From assembly GCF_014646015.1 (NCBI RefSeq), contig NZ_BMMQ01000004.1:124001-188000 (forward strand): a stretch of DNA of 64,000 nucleotides, in the 5' to 3' direction. Within the stretch, counting starts at the first letter, position 1; every line of letters starts with the position of its first letter. This DNA is from Microbacterium nanhaiense. GTDB lineage: Bacteria > Actinomycetota > Actinomycetes > Actinomycetales > Microbacteriaceae. Positions 49,199 through 59,792 of this stretch are shown one piece after another. Both the position numbers and the translations under genes were made by a program. The notes under the pieces were generated by a model, which saw only the letters and a list, made by a program, of their open reading frames with translations, did no database searches and was not told where the DNA came from.

Positions 49199-50229
49199 AG
49201 CGCGTGCACCAGCTCGACGATGCGGGTGAGCACAGCGGGGTCGGTCTCGGGCGGCACGCCGTGACCGAGGTTGACGACGTGGGCGCGCGCGGCCCTGCCC
49301 GACTCGACGACGTCGCGCACGTGCGCCTCGAGAACCTCCCAGGGCGCCTGGAGCATGGCCGGGTCGATGTTGCCCTGCAGCGTGGTGTCGGGGCCGACGA
49401 GGGCGGCCGCCTCCGCCAGGGGCATACGCCAGTCGACGCCGACGGCATCGGCGAGGCCGCCCAGCGTCATGTCGTCGAGGAACGGCCCGGTTCCGACGCC
49501 GAAGTGGATCCGCGGCACGCCCGCGACGGATCCGAGCGCGCGCGCGGAGTGCGGCTGCACATACGCGCGGTAGTCGGCGCGCGAGAGGGATCCGGCCCAG
49601 GAGTCGAAGAGCTGCACGGCCTGTGCGCCGGCCTCGACCTGCACGCCGAGGAAGGCCGCCGAGATCTCGGCGAGCCATCCGGCGAGGCGGTTCCACGAGT
49701 CGGGGTCGGAGTGCATCATGGCGCGGGCGCGCATGTGCTCCTTCGACGGCCCGCCCTCGACAAGGTAGGCGGCGAGGGTGAAGGGCGCGCCGGCGAAGCC
49801 GATCAGCGGCGTGCCGCGGCCGTAGAGCTCCTGCGTCGTGATGCGCACGGCCTCGCGGATGGGCTCGGCGGCGTCGATGACGGCCGACGCCGGGATGCTC
49901 GTGATCCGCGCGACGTCGCCCGCCGTGCGGACGGGGCTGTCGAACACGGGGCCGCGGCCGGGCACGATCTCGACCTCGACGCCCGCCATCTTGAGCGGCA
50001 CCACGATGTCGCTGAAGAAGATCGCGGCGTCGACGTCGTGCCGGCGCACGGGCTGCAGCGTGATCTCGGCCGCCATGTCCGGGGTGAGGCACGCGTCGAG
50101 CATGCGCGTACCCACGCGCAGATCGCGGTACTCGGGCAGCGAACGGCCGGCCTGGCGCATGAACCAGACGGGGAGACGATCGGGGCGTTCGCCGCGCAGC
50201 GCGGCTACCAGAGGTGCGTCGTGGGCCAT
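49195..50229 (-). CDS. hemE: Uroporphyrinogen decarboxylase
   Basis: 344 aa. It decarboxylates the four acetates of uroporphyrinogen III to give coproporphyrinogen III. Signature PVWFMRQAGRSLPEYR near the N-terminus, the FSDIVVPLKMAGVEVEIVPG and IGFAGAPFTLAAYLVEGG segments, and VGVDWRMPL are all present. It is translationally coupled to hemY and lies 32 bp downstream of its promoter-side neighbour, the AI-2E family gene. Confidence 0.97.
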   Translation of the reverse strand: MAHDAPLVAALRGERPDRLPVWFMRQAGRSLPEYRDLRVGTRMLDACLTPDMAAEITLQPVRRHDVDAAIFFSDIVVPLKMAGVEVEIVPGRGPVFDSPVRTAGDVARITSIPASAVIDAAEPIREAVRITTQELYGRGTPLIGFAGAPFTLAAYLVEGGPSKEHMRARAMMHSDPDSWNRLAGWLAEISAAFLGVQVEAGAQAVQLFDSWAGSLSRADYRAYVQPHSARALGSVAGVPRIHFGVGTGPFLDDMTLGGLADAVGVDWRMPLAEAAALVGPDTTLQGNIDPAMLQAPWEVLEAHVRDVVESGRAARAHVVNLGHGVPPETDPAVLTRIVELVHAL

Positions 50230-50260
50230 GGTTCAATCATTGCACCTGCGCCTGACGCGT

Positions 50261-51349
50261 TTATGGGGTGCGCGGCTCCCGCCACGAACGCTCCGCGGCC
50301 TCGTCGTCTCCCGTGAGCCAGCGAAGCCAGCTGTGCGCCGGATCCGACTCGAGCACGAGCGCGCGCACCAGCAGCGTGAGGGGCACGGCGAGGATCGCGC
50401 CGAGCGGGCCGATCACGACCGTCCAGAAGATGACCGAGAAGAAGCTCAGCGTGAGCGTGATGCCGACGGCGTCGCTCACGAACTTCGGCTGCACGAGCAC
50501 CTGCAGGGTGACGTTCGCGACGATGTACACGGCGACGACGATCAGCGCGGTCACCCAGTCGTTCGTGATGAGCGCGATGAGCGCGGGTGGCACGAGCCCC
50601 AGGATAAAGCCGACGTTCGGGATGAAGTTCGTGACGAAGGACAGGATCCCCCAGACGAGCGGGGCGGGCACGTCGAGAATGTAGAGCGAAATGGTGTCGA
50701 CGACGGCGACGATGAGACCGAAGACGGCGTTGACGACGAAGTACCGCCGCACGCCCGCGCAGTAGTCGCGGATCCGGTCGAGCACGGGGCGGACCTTGGG
50801 GCCAAAGGCTTCTTCGGCGCGCGCGTATCGCGACACGTCGACGCTCATGAAGATGACGTAGGCGAGCACGAAGAACAGAGCCGTGACGACCCCGATGGCG
50901 CTTCCGGACAGCGAGGTGGCGAGGTCGATCACCCGCGAGGTGTTGAGCAGGGTCGAGATCTGGGTTCCGATCTCGGCATCGACCCCCAGGTCGCGCAGCC
51001 AGACATAGACCTGCTGGGTGAGGCGCGTCAGGTCGGGCATCAGTTCGGTGATCAGGCGCACGAACTCGGTGATCGCGAACGTGAGCAGGGCCGCGAGCAC
51101 GCCGAGGATCACGTATCCGAGCAGGATCACCGCGGTGGATCCGACCCAGCGCGGCGCGCCCCAGCGATTGATCGTCATCCCGACCGGATAACAGATGATG
51201 ACGATGACCGCGCCGATTGCGAGCGGGCCGATCACGTCGCGCGCGAGCCACATACCCACGAGCGCCACGACCGAGCAGGCCAACACCACGAGAATGCGGA
51301 TCGCGGGCGGCAGCGCGGCGACGCGGCGCGGGGCGCGGTCGATGCTCAT
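50261..51349 (-). CDS. AI-2E family transporter (UPF0118/TqsA-like)
   Basis: 362 aa with about eight membrane helices. N-terminal helices (LVVLACSVVALVGMWL, IGAVIVIICYPVGM), a cytoplasmic/periplasmic linker, and the characteristic C-terminal helices with FVTNFIPNVGFILGLVPPALIAL and LQVLVQPKFVSDAVGI. Family members export AI-2 or act as Na+/H+ antiporters; function here is unassigned. The start at 51349 is preceded by TATATT at 5 nt; alternative ATG at 51373 would extend the protein by 8 residues. It is divergent from hemA. Confidence 0.88.
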   Translation of the reverse strand: MSIDRAPRRVAALPPAIRILVVLACSVVALVGMWLARDVIGPLAIGAVIVIICYPVGMTINRWGAPRWVGSTAVILLGYVILGVLAALLTFAITEFVRLITELMPDLTRLTQQVYVWLRDLGVDAEIGTQISTLLNTSRVIDLATSLSGSAIGVVTALFFVLAYVIFMSVDVSRYARAEEAFGPKVRPVLDRIRDYCAGVRRYFVVNAVFGLIVAVVDTISLYILDVPAPLVWGILSFVTNFIPNVGFILGLVPPALIALITNDWVTALIVVAVYIVANVTLQVLVQPKFVSDAVGITLTLSFFSVIFWTVVIGPLGAILAVPLTLLVRALVLESDPAHSWLRWLTGDDEAAERSWREPRTP

Positions 51350-51417
51350 GGGCCCAATATAGAGCGGATCCATGCGGGGCCGCGTCAGGTAAGGGTGACC
51401 TATCTTCTCTGGAATCA

Positions 51418-51447
51418 TTCAGATCTAGCTTCGACGCGCTGTAGAAT
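51418..51447 (+). promoter_or_regulatory. Promoter of hemA (leaderless)
   Basis: -35 TTCAGA (51418-51423), 18-bp spacer, -10 TAGAAT (51442-51447), then 8 nt to the GTG start at 51456. No ribosome site is present, so the mRNA probably begins at the start codon. Confidence 0.6.
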
Positions 51448-51455
51448 AGTCAACT

Positions 51456-52712
51456 GTGCTGCTGTGTGTCTCTGCGAGTCATCAGACCGCTCCGTTCGAG
51501 GTGCTCGAACGTCTGAGCGGCCACACTGCGCCCCTCGCCCCGGCAATCGCCGAGCATCCGTCGGTCGCAGGTGCCGTCGTCGTCTCTACGTGCAACCGCG
51601 TAGAGGCCTACGTCGACACCTCCTCCCCCGATGCCGCCGTTGCCGCTGCCCGAGCCGCGCTCTCCGAGGCGACGGGAGTGCCCATCGGCGAGCTCGACGC
51701 CTCGCAGGTCGTCACGCAGGGCCGGCACACGGTCGAGCACCTCTTCGCCGTCGCGTCCGGACTCGAGTCGGTCGTCGTCGGCGAGGGCGAGATCGGCGGC
51801 CAGGTGCGCCGCTCGCTCGACGAGGCCCGCCAGCAGGGAACGACGACGAGCGAACTCGAGCGGCTCTTCCAACGCGCGACCGAGACGCAGAAGACCGTCA
51901 AGAACTCCACGGCCCTCGGACGGGCCGGCCGCTCGCTCGTCCGGCTCGCGCTCGAACTCGCCGACAGCCGCCTCATCGACTGGTCGGAGCTCGATGTGCT
52001 GCTCGTCGGCACGGGCGCCTACGCCGCCGCCACCCTCGCGGCCCTCCGCGATCGCGGGGTCCGGGGCGTGACGGTCTACTCGCCGTCCGGCCGCCGCCAG
52101 TTCGCCACGAAGCACGGCCTTCCGCAGGTCTTCGGCGAAAAGGACTTCGCCTACGCCGCCGCGGGCGCCGACATGGTCATCACCTGCACCTCGCGCGAGG
52201 AGCCCGTCCTCACCGCCGATACCCTCCGCGCCGGCGAGCACGAGGGCCCGCTGTTCGTGATCGACCTGGGCCTTCCCCGCAACGTGCATCCCGACGTCGC
52301 GTCCGTTCCCGGTGTGACGCTGCTCGACCTCGAGACGATCCGCGTGCACGCGCCGCTCGAGGAACTCCAGGCCACCGATGCCGCCCGCGAGATCGTGCGC
52401 GACGCCACCGCGAAGTTCGTCGGCGAGAGCCGCGAGCAGGACGCGCAGCCCGCCGTCATCGCTCTGCGCAAGCACGTCTTCGGCGTGCTCGAGCGCGAGC
52501 TCGAGCGCAGCGGATCCGACGAGATCGCCGACGCACTGCGCCACTTCACCGGGATGCTGCTGCACACGCCGACGGTGCGGGCGAAGGAGGCGGCCGGATC
52601 CGGCGACGCCGAGGCCGTCTTCGCCGCCGTCGAGACGCTGTTCGGCATCGACGCGCGCCCCGCGGCGCCCGCCGCCGCGCCCGCGGAGTGCCCGGTCCAC
52701 AAGCGCGCCTAG
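51456..52712 (+). CDS. hemA: Glutamyl-tRNA reductase
   Basis: 418 aa. It reduces glutamyl-tRNA(Glu) to glutamate-1-semialdehyde with NADPH, the first committed step of C5 haem synthesis. The nucleophilic Cys is in STCNRVE; ASGLESVVVGEGEIGGQV, the NADPH fold VLLVGTGAYAAATLAAL, and FVIDLGLPRNVHP follow. The C-terminal dimerisation helix is complete. GTG start with a leaderless promoter. Transcribed divergently from the hemE/hemY side, so it can be regulated separately. Confidence 0.97.
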   Translation: MLLCVSASHQTAPFEVLERLSGHTAPLAPAIAEHPSVAGAVVVSTCNRVEAYVDTSSPDAAVAAARAALSEATGVPIGELDASQVVTQGRHTVEHLFAVASGLESVVVGEGEIGGQVRRSLDEARQQGTTTSELERLFQRATETQKTVKNSTALGRAGRSLVRLALELADSRLIDWSELDVLLVGTGAYAAATLAALRDRGVRGVTVYSPSGRRQFATKHGLPQVFGEKDFAYAAAGADMVITCTSREEPVLTADTLRAGEHEGPLFVIDLGLPRNVHPDVASVPGVTLLDLETIRVHAPLEELQATDAAREIVRDATAKFVGESREQDAQPAVIALRKHVFGVLERELERSGSDEIADALRHFTGMLLHTPTVRAKEAAGSGDAEAVFAAVETLFGIDARPAAPAAAPAECPVHKRA

Positions 52713-52729
52713 ACTCGCGCCCCGCACCT

Positions 52730-52794
52730 GCGGAGTTGACCCGCACGTGCGGATCCTTGTGCCCTTTTCCTCCGCAGTACGGGGCCAACTCCGC
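52730..52794. repeat. Isolated copy of the TGCGGA palindromic element
   Basis: Outer arms 52730-52742 and 52782-52794 pair in 12 of 13 positions. The order GCGGA, GCGGATCC, CCTCCGCAGTACGGG, TCCGC matches the units of the 15820-16456 cluster. It lies between hemA and the ASCH gene. Confidence 0.75.
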
Positions 52795-52810
52795 GGAATC
52801 GACCGGCGCC

Positions 52811-52816
52811 TAGACT
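52811..52816 (+). promoter_or_regulatory. -10 box for leaderless transcription of the ASCH gene
   Basis: TAGACT is followed by GGGCGG (6 nt) and the GTG at 52823. Confidence 0.45.
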
Positions 52817-52822
52817 GGGCGG

Positions 52823-53284
52823 GTGACCGACATTCCCACGTTCTGGGCCGCCGCACGCGCGGCGGTGCCCGAGCTGCCCGCGGATCCGCCGCCCGCCGAG
52901 CGCGCCTGGGGATTCGGGGCGACGCCCGAGCAGGCCGATGAGCTGCTCGCGCTCGTGCTGGCAGGCATCAAGACCGGCACCGCGAGCTACGGGTGGGATT
53001 ACGAGAAGGATGGCGAGCCACTGCCGGTCGCGGGAGGCCACGACATCGTCCTCGATGGATCCGGGGAGCCGCGGGCCGTGCTCCTCACCGAATCGGTCGA
53101 GGTCGTACAGTTCGACGAGGTGACGTCCGAGCACGCCTACGCGGAGGGCGAGGACGACCGCACGCTCGAGTCGTGGCGGCGCATCCACCGCGAGTTCTTC
53201 GAGGATCACATCGACGTGGGCCGCCCCTTCTCGGGCGACATGCCGATGGTCTGCGAGCGCTTCCGCGTGCTGTACCCCCGCTAG
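52823..53284 (+). CDS. ASCH domain-containing protein
   Basis: 153 aa. Hallmarks of the ASCH (PUA-like beta-barrel) family: TPEQADELLALVLAGIKTGTASYGWDYEKDGE near residues 34-65, then DIVLDGSGEPRAVLLTESVEVVQFDEV and the RRIHREFFEDH helix. ASCH proteins bind RNA or act as N4-acetylcytidine amidohydrolases; the specific role here is unknown. The start is a GTG preceded by a leaderless -10 box. Confidence 0.88.
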   Translation: MTDIPTFWAAARAAVPELPADPPPAERAWGFGATPEQADELLALVLAGIKTGTASYGWDYEKDGEPLPVAGGHDIVLDGSGEPRAVLLTESVEVVQFDEVTSEHAYAEGEDDRTLESWRRIHREFFEDHIDVGRPFSGDMPMVCERFRVLYPR

Positions 53285-53299
53285 GCGCATACTGGGCGC

Positions 53300-53695
53300 A
53301 TGGACGAGACGTTCGCCGAGGTCGTGCCCGCCAAGCGGCGGCGCGATGCCGTCACGCTGCTGGCGATGATGCGCGAGATCACGGGCGAGGATCCGGTCGT
53401 CGACCGCAGCATCGTCGGCTTCGGCAGCCACCACTACCGCTACGCGTCGGGGCGCGAGGGCGATGCGCCCGCGGCGGCCTTCTCGCCGCGCAAGGCCGCG
53501 ATGTCGATCTACCTGCCCGACGGCATCGACGCCCACGCGGCCGCGCTCGAGACGCTCGGCCCGCACACCTCCGGTGTCGGCTGCCTCTACGTCAAGGACC
53601 TCGAGGCCTGTGATCTGGGCGTGCTGCGCGGGATCATCGAGCGGTCATACCGCACCGCGATCGCCGGTATCACCGCGAACCCGGCGCGCGAGTAG
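53300..53695 (+). CDS. DUF1801 domain-containing protein
   Basis: 131 aa. It follows the DUF1801 (YdhG-like) pattern: an N-terminal helix with KRRRDAVTLLAMMREITGEDPV, VGFGSHHYRYASGREGD, AFSPRKAAMSIYL and the final helix RGIIERSYRTAI. No biochemical role is established for the family. A CATACT element lies 6 nt before the ATG. Its 3' end overlaps the convergent DUF2809 gene by 51 bp. Confidence 0.85.
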   Translation: MDETFAEVVPAKRRRDAVTLLAMMREITGEDPVVDRSIVGFGSHHYRYASGREGDAPAAAFSPRKAAMSIYLPDGIDAHAAALETLGPHTSGVGCLYVKDLEACDLGVLRGIIERSYRTAIAGITANPARE

Positions 53696-54022
53696 CGCCC
53701 GGTCGATGCCCGCGGCGAGCGCGACGCCTATCGCGTAGAACGCAAGGTCCGTCCAGGCGAAGCCGCTGCCGAAGACGAGCGTCCACGGGGATCCCCACGC
53801 CGCCGGCCATCCCGTCAGCTGGAAGAACTCGACGCCGACGCACCATGCCAGTGCGAGGATCCACGCACCCCGGCGCAGCACGATCGCGGCGAGCAGGTAG
53901 ATCAGCACGGCGTAGAGCACATCGCCCGCCGCGTCGCCCGCGAAGCCGGATCCGAGCGCGTGCACCCCCAGCCCGACCGCGATCGTGACGATCGCGGCGA
54001 GCCCAAGCAGGATCCGGCGCAT
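53645..54022 (-). CDS. DUF2809 domain-containing membrane protein
   Basis: 125 aa with four predicted membrane helices. WCVGVEFFQLTGWPA and SGFAWTDLAFYAIGVALA are the conserved DUF2809 segments. Function unknown. TAGCCT ends 6 nt before the ATG (leaderless). The 51-bp tail-to-tail overlap with the DUF1801 gene is real in both frames, since both C-termini fit their families. Confidence 0.83.
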   Translation of the reverse strand: MRRILLGLAAIVTIAVGLGVHALGSGFAGDAAGDVLYAVLIYLLAAIVLRRGAWILALAWCVGVEFFQLTGWPAAWGSPWTLVFGSGFAWTDLAFYAIGVALAAGIDRALLARRVRGDTGDRGAV

Positions 54023-54028
54023 GAGGCG

Positions 54029-54034
54029 AGGCTA
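54029..54034 (-). promoter_or_regulatory. -10 box for leaderless transcription of the DUF2809 gene
   Basis: On the minus strand TAGCCT is followed by CGCCTC (6 nt) and the ATG at 54022. Confidence 0.4.
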
Positions 54035-54049
54035 GCGGGTGCGGGCGCG

Positions 54050-54125
54050 AAATGCGGGTGTATCCAATACTGCGGATCAGACCTGCGACACCCTCCGCAC
54101 TTCCGGGCCGGTTCCGCACTTTCTG
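54050..54125. repeat. Isolated degenerate copy of the TGCGGA palindromic element
   Basis: Shows the same word order as the 15820 cluster: ATGCGGG, ATACTGCGGATC, CCTCCGCACTTCCGGG, TTCCGCACTT. It is in the divergent region between DUF2809 and purL. Confidence 0.65.
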
Positions 54126-54211
54126 GCCATGGCCACGCGCCGGGCAGCGCGGGCATTTCCTCCGGGGGCTGCGCCAAAAGGGCCGCGCTCCGGGATCCCA
54201 GCTCGCGCGCC

Positions 54212-54217
54212 TAGAAT
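54212..54217 (+). promoter_or_regulatory. Probable -10 box of purL
   Basis: TAGAAT lies 38 nt before the GTG of purL, so this gene has a conventional short leader with a GGAG ribosome site (54245-54248). The -35 region is weak. Confidence 0.45.
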
Positions 54218-54255
54218 GGGAGCATCTTGCCCCTCCTGACTCATGGAGCTCACGC

Positions 54256-56558
<2,303 letters not shown>

Positions 56559-56562
<4 letters not shown>

Positions 56563-56711
56563 GCGACTCGTCCTACGACGGCATCTCCGACGAAGACTAC
56601 GGCCGCCTGACGCGCCGCAACCGCCGGATCCGCGCGGTCGCGTGGATCGTGGTCGTCGCCCTGATCGTCGGCGGCGGCGGATCCACCGTCCTCCTCGCAC
56701 TCTTCGGCTGA
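56559..56711 (+). CDS. Small single-pass membrane protein coupled to purL
   Basis: 50 aa. A polar acidic N-terminus ([15 protein letters not shown]), a basic patch (RRNRRIR) and one membrane helix (about 28-47). The GTG overlaps the purL stop and an intrinsic hairpin lies 10 nt after its stop, so it belongs to the purL transcript. No family recognised. The basic patch before the helix predicts N-in topology. Confidence 0.68.
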
Positions 56712-56720
56712 ACCCCGCCA

Positions 56721-56754
56721 AAAGCGCCGGTCCCCTCAAGGACCGGCGCTTTTT
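56721..56754 (+). terminator. Intrinsic terminator after purL
   Basis: Perfect 13-bp stem (56721-56733 with 56740-56752), CCTCAA-type loop, and a TTTTT run overlapping its end. The 200 bp beyond it (56755-56900) are C/A-rich with CCCCAAGCACACAC repeats and hold no gene. Confidence 0.88.
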
Positions 56755-56904
56755 CGCGCCCACCCCAAGCACACACACAGCACCCCAAGCACACACGCCC
56801 CCCACGCACCCAGACACCCCGGGTCCTCCACCCCCCGCACGATCGCGTAGCGGTCGCAAGACAAACCGCAAACCAAGATCCAAAAACTAAGATCCACAAA
56901 ACCC

Positions 56905-56947
56905 TTGACACCCCCGAAGTAACATGGTTCATTAGTCAAGTAACTAA
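56905..56947 (+). promoter_or_regulatory. Promoter and putative GntR operator of the GntR/ABC operon
   Basis: -35 TTGACA (56905-56910), 17-bp spacer, -10 TTCATT (56928-56933). An inverted repeat TTAGT-N6-ACTAA (56932-56947) overlaps the -10 box and transcription start, the position expected for a self-repressing GntR protein. Confidence 0.65.
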
Positions 56948-56968
56948 CCAAGTCACCAAGGAGGACGC

Positions 56969-57331
56969 ATGGACGAGAGCAAGCCGCTCTTCGTGCAGAT
57001 CGCCGAGATGGTCGAAGACCAGATCGTCGACGGGACCCTCCGCGAAGAAGACAAGGCGCCCTCGACGAACGAGATCGCCGCATTCGCCCGCATCAACCCC
57101 GCCACCGCAGCCAAGGGAGTGAACATGCTCGTCGACAAGGGGATCCTTTACAAGCGCCGCGGCATCGGAATGTTCGTCGCCCCCGGCGCCCGCGAGCAGG
57201 TGCTCGGCGAGCGCAAGGCCGCCTTCTCCGACACCTACGTCGCACCGCTCATCGCCGAGGCCCGGAAGCTCGGCCTCACGGCAGATGACGTCACGCAGCT
57301 CATCACCGAGCGCGCCGCCCGCACCTCTTAG
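56969..57331 (+). CDS. GntR-family regulator, YtrA subfamily
   Basis: 120 aa. An N-terminal winged helix (QIAEMVEDQIVDGTLREED, STNEIAAFARINPATAAKGVNMLVDKGILYKRRGIGMFV) and a short two-helix C-terminal extension, the arrangement of YtrA-type repressors that control ABC transporters. AAGGAGG precedes the ATG by 4 nt. It is the first gene of the operon with the ATPase and permease; self-repression is predicted from the operator. Confidence 0.92.
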   Translation: MDESKPLFVQIAEMVEDQIVDGTLREEDKAPSTNEIAAFARINPATAAKGVNMLVDKGILYKRRGIGMFVAPGAREQVLGERKAAFSDTYVAPLIAEARKLGLTADDVTQLITERAARTS

Positions 57332-57351
57332 CCTCCATCAAAGGACATCCC

Positions 57352-58254
57352 ATGGACTCCGTCATCCAGGTCCGCGATCTCACGAAGACCTACAAGAACA
57401 CCTCGGCGCTCGACGGCATCAGCTTCGACATCGAGCGCAACACGATCTACGGCCTGCTCGGGCGCAACGGCGCGGGCAAGACCACCGCCATGTCGATCCT
57501 GACGGCGCAGAACTTCGCGACGAGCGGATCCGTTCGGGTCTTCGGCGAGGATCCCTACGAGAACCCGCGCGTGCTGAGCCGCCTGTGCTTCGTGCGCGAG
57601 AGCCAGAAGTATCCGGACGAGGCGACGGCGCGCACCGCGTTCCGCTCCGCCGCCATGTTCTTCCCGAACTGGGATCAGGAGCTGTGCGAGCGGCTCATCG
57701 GCGAGTTCCAGGTGCCGCTCAAGACCGTCATCAAGAAGCTCTCGCGCGGCCAGCTCTCGGCCGTCGGCGTGATCATCGGCATCGCGTCTCGCGCCGAGAT
57801 CACCTTCTTCGACGAGCCGTACCTGGGGCTCGACGCCGTGGCGCGCCAGATCTTCTACGACCGCCTGCTCGAGGACTACGCGGAGCACCCGCGCACCGTG
57901 ATCCTCTCGAGCCACCTCATCGACGAGATCTCGCACCTCATCGAGCACGTGATCGTGATCGACGGGGGCCGGATCATCATGGATCAGTCGGCCGAGGAGA
58001 CCCGCGATCAGGCGACCAACGTCGTCGGCGACGCGGAGACCGTCGACGCCCTCGTCGCGGGCCGCGAGGTCCTGCACCGCGAGAGCCTCGGCCGCGTCGC
58101 GAGCGTCACCTTCCTCGGCACGCTCACCCCGGACGAGCGCCGGCGCGTCGAGGCCTCGGGCCTCGAGCTCGCCCCCGTGCCGCTGCAGCAGCTGATCGTG
58201 CGGCTGACCCAGCACCACCAGAACGCGAACGACACAGAAGGAGCCCTGCGATGA
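57352..58254 (+). CDS. ABC transporter ATP-binding protein (YtrB/EcsA-like)
   Basis: 300 aa. Walker A GRNGAGKTT, signature LSRGQLSAVGVIIGIASRAEI, Walker B TFFDEPYLGLDAVAR, and the H-loop LSSHLID. The C-terminal 70 residues are the small regulatory domain common in this group. It pairs with the 239-aa membrane protein encoded next (ATGA overlap). YtrA-linked ABC systems respond to cell-wall antibiotics in Firmicutes; that role is only a hypothesis here. Confidence 0.93.
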   Translation: MDSVIQVRDLTKTYKNTSALDGISFDIERNTIYGLLGRNGAGKTTAMSILTAQNFATSGSVRVFGEDPYENPRVLSRLCFVRESQKYPDEATARTAFRSAAMFFPNWDQELCERLIGEFQVPLKTVIKKLSRGQLSAVGVIIGIASRAEITFFDEPYLGLDAVARQIFYDRLLEDYAEHPRTVILSSHLIDEISHLIEHVIVIDGGRIIMDQSAEETRDQATNVVGDAETVDALVAGREVLHRESLGRVASVTFLGTLTPDERRRVEASGLELAPVPLQQLIVRLTQHHQNANDTEGALR

Positions 58255-58970
58255 CTACCGCCACGGCCGCACCTCGGCCTCACACCAACCGCATGCTGGG
58301 CGTCGTGCGCCTGCAGCTGATCAACACGCAGTCGCTCGTGTGGGTGCCCCTGCTCGTGCTCGCGGGTGCCGTCGCGATCTCACTCATCATCATCGGGCTG
58401 ATCCCGGGCGATGACGTCAAGATCGTCGGCGCCGCGAACGCGCCCCTGTGGTACTTCGTTGCGCTCGGCGTGCAGTCGATGACGCTCGCGTTCCCGTTCT
58501 CGCAGGCGATGAGCGTCACGCGACGCGAGTTCTTCGTCGGAACCCTGCTTCTCGGCGCGATCGCCGGGGCGATGATGGCATCGATCTACCTCGTCCTCGC
58601 GGGGATCGAGGCCCTCACCGACGGCTTCTGGATGAACGGCCGAATCGCGTACCTGCCGTATCTGTTCGAATCGGGCTGGGTGACCGCCTGGCTGGGATAC
58701 TTCACCGCGACCGTGCTCCTGTTCGTCGTGGGGTTCTGGATGGCGACGATCTGGAAGCGCTTCGGCACGCTCGCCGTCGTGTCGATCAGCGTGGCCCTCG
58801 GTCTGGCCATCACCATCGCCATCTTCGCCATCACGAAGATGGAGTGGTGGGTCCCCGTGGTCACGTGGTTCGCCGACGTCGGCGCGCTGAACGTCACCCT
58901 CGGCGGTCTCGTGCTCACGGCGGTCCTGGCCCTCGGCACCTACGCCACCCTGCGCCGGGCCACGGTGTGA
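58251..58970 (+). CDS. ABC transporter membrane protein
   Basis: 239 aa with six predicted membrane helices (for example VPLLVLAGAVAISLIIIGLI and VALGLAITIAIFAITKMEWW). It has no family motif of its own; its role is inferred from translational coupling with the ATPase gene (ATGA) and from the GntR-controlled operon. Contains a conserved-looking PFSQAMSVTRREFFVGTLL coupling segment after helix 2. A GC-rich hairpin follows. Confidence 0.85.
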   Translation: MTTATAAPRPHTNRMLGVVRLQLINTQSLVWVPLLVLAGAVAISLIIIGLIPGDDVKIVGAANAPLWYFVALGVQSMTLAFPFSQAMSVTRREFFVGTLLLGAIAGAMMASIYLVLAGIEALTDGFWMNGRIAYLPYLFESGWVTAWLGYFTATVLLFVVGFWMATIWKRFGTLAVVSISVALGLAITIAIFAITKMEWWVPVVTWFADVGALNVTLGGLVLTAVLALGTYATLRRATV

Positions 58971-58984
58971 TCCGTTCCGACGAC

Positions 58985-59017
58985 CAGGCCCGCGGCGCGC
59001 TCGGCGCCGCGGGCCTG
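58985..59017 (+). terminator. Hairpin terminator after the GntR/ABC operon
   Basis: Perfect 14-bp stem (58985-58998 with 59004-59017), 5-nt loop, no T tract. Confidence 0.7.
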
Positions 59018-59023
59018 TGGCCA

Positions 59024-59029
59024 TAGGCT
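59024..59029 (+). promoter_or_regulatory. -10 box for leaderless transcription of the 59037 gene
   Basis: TAGGCT is followed by 7 nt and the ATG at 59037, immediately after the terminator hairpin. Confidence 0.45.
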
Positions 59030-59036
59030 GGGCGGC

Positions 59037-59744
59037 ATGGAGCCCCTCTTTCACTTCCTCGGCAGCTACTGGTGGCTCCTGCTCGTCTTCGGCGGGGCGA
59101 TCGGCAGCGGCTTCAGCGCCCTCGGCTCGTGGACGTCGAAGCAGCAGAAGCTGCGGCACAAGCGCAAGCTCGAGCTGATCGACGCGAAGGCGCGGGCGAG
59201 GGCACTCGCGGGTTCGACGGATCCGGAGGCCGTCGAGCAGGCCGACGCCGCGGGCCGCGCGAAGCGCGTGCAGCGGCTCATGGACACGCACGACGAGGTG
59301 TCGCGCCGATGGCTCGAGTACGAGCTCGACGCCGCGAAGCTCATCGCCTTTCCGACGATGAGCGACGGGCGGGATCCGCACACGGGCGCGTTCCTGCGCG
59401 CGAAGAAGGTCGCCGATGCGCTCCGGCCGTCGTCGGCGCAGGAGCGCATCGACGCCGAGGCCTATGCGGAGTACCGCGACGCCGTGCACGATTTCGAGGT
59501 CGCGTTCGACGTCGCCGAGCAGGAGGCGCGGCGTGTGCGCGCGAGCGGCTTCACGGAGGCGGAGCGCCAGCGCCTCGACCGCGCGCAGCACATGCTGAAC
59601 GTGGCGGTCGACCAGTCGGCGACGGCGGCCGAACGCCAAACGGCGTACCGCCGGGTGCGCGAGGAGCTCGACGGCCTCATCGTGATCTCGAACGCCGCCG
59701 ACGAAGAGCTCCGCCGCCGCATCGCGGGTCACCTCGAGCGCTAA
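59037..59744 (+). CDS. Membrane-anchored coiled-coil protein of unknown function
   Basis: 235 aa. One N-terminal membrane segment (SYWWLLLVFGGAIGSGFSAL, about 10-29), then a cytoplasmic domain rich in Arg/Glu/Ala with long helices (KQQKLRHKRKLELIDAKARARAL, VAFDVAEQEARRVRASG) likely to form coiled coils. No family recognised. Its leaderless promoter makes it a separate unit, convergent with the chorismate mutase gene. Confidence 0.75.
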   Translation: MEPLFHFLGSYWWLLLVFGGAIGSGFSALGSWTSKQQKLRHKRKLELIDAKARARALAGSTDPEAVEQADAAGRAKRVQRLMDTHDEVSRRWLEYELDAAKLIAFPTMSDGRDPHTGAFLRAKKVADALRPSSAQERIDAEAYAEYRDAVHDFEVAFDVAEQEARRVRASGFTEAERQRLDRAQHMLNVAVDQSATAAERQTAYRRVREELDGLIVISNAADEELRRRIAGHLER

Positions 59745-59792
59745 ACCGCCGCCTCTCGCACCGTCACGACCGGCCCCTCGGCCCGGAGCGGA

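Noticed and set aside
53645..53695. Annotation conflict: overlap of the DUF1801 and DUF2809 genes
   Set aside because: Both C-termini fit their families, so the 51-bp convergent overlap is accepted as real.
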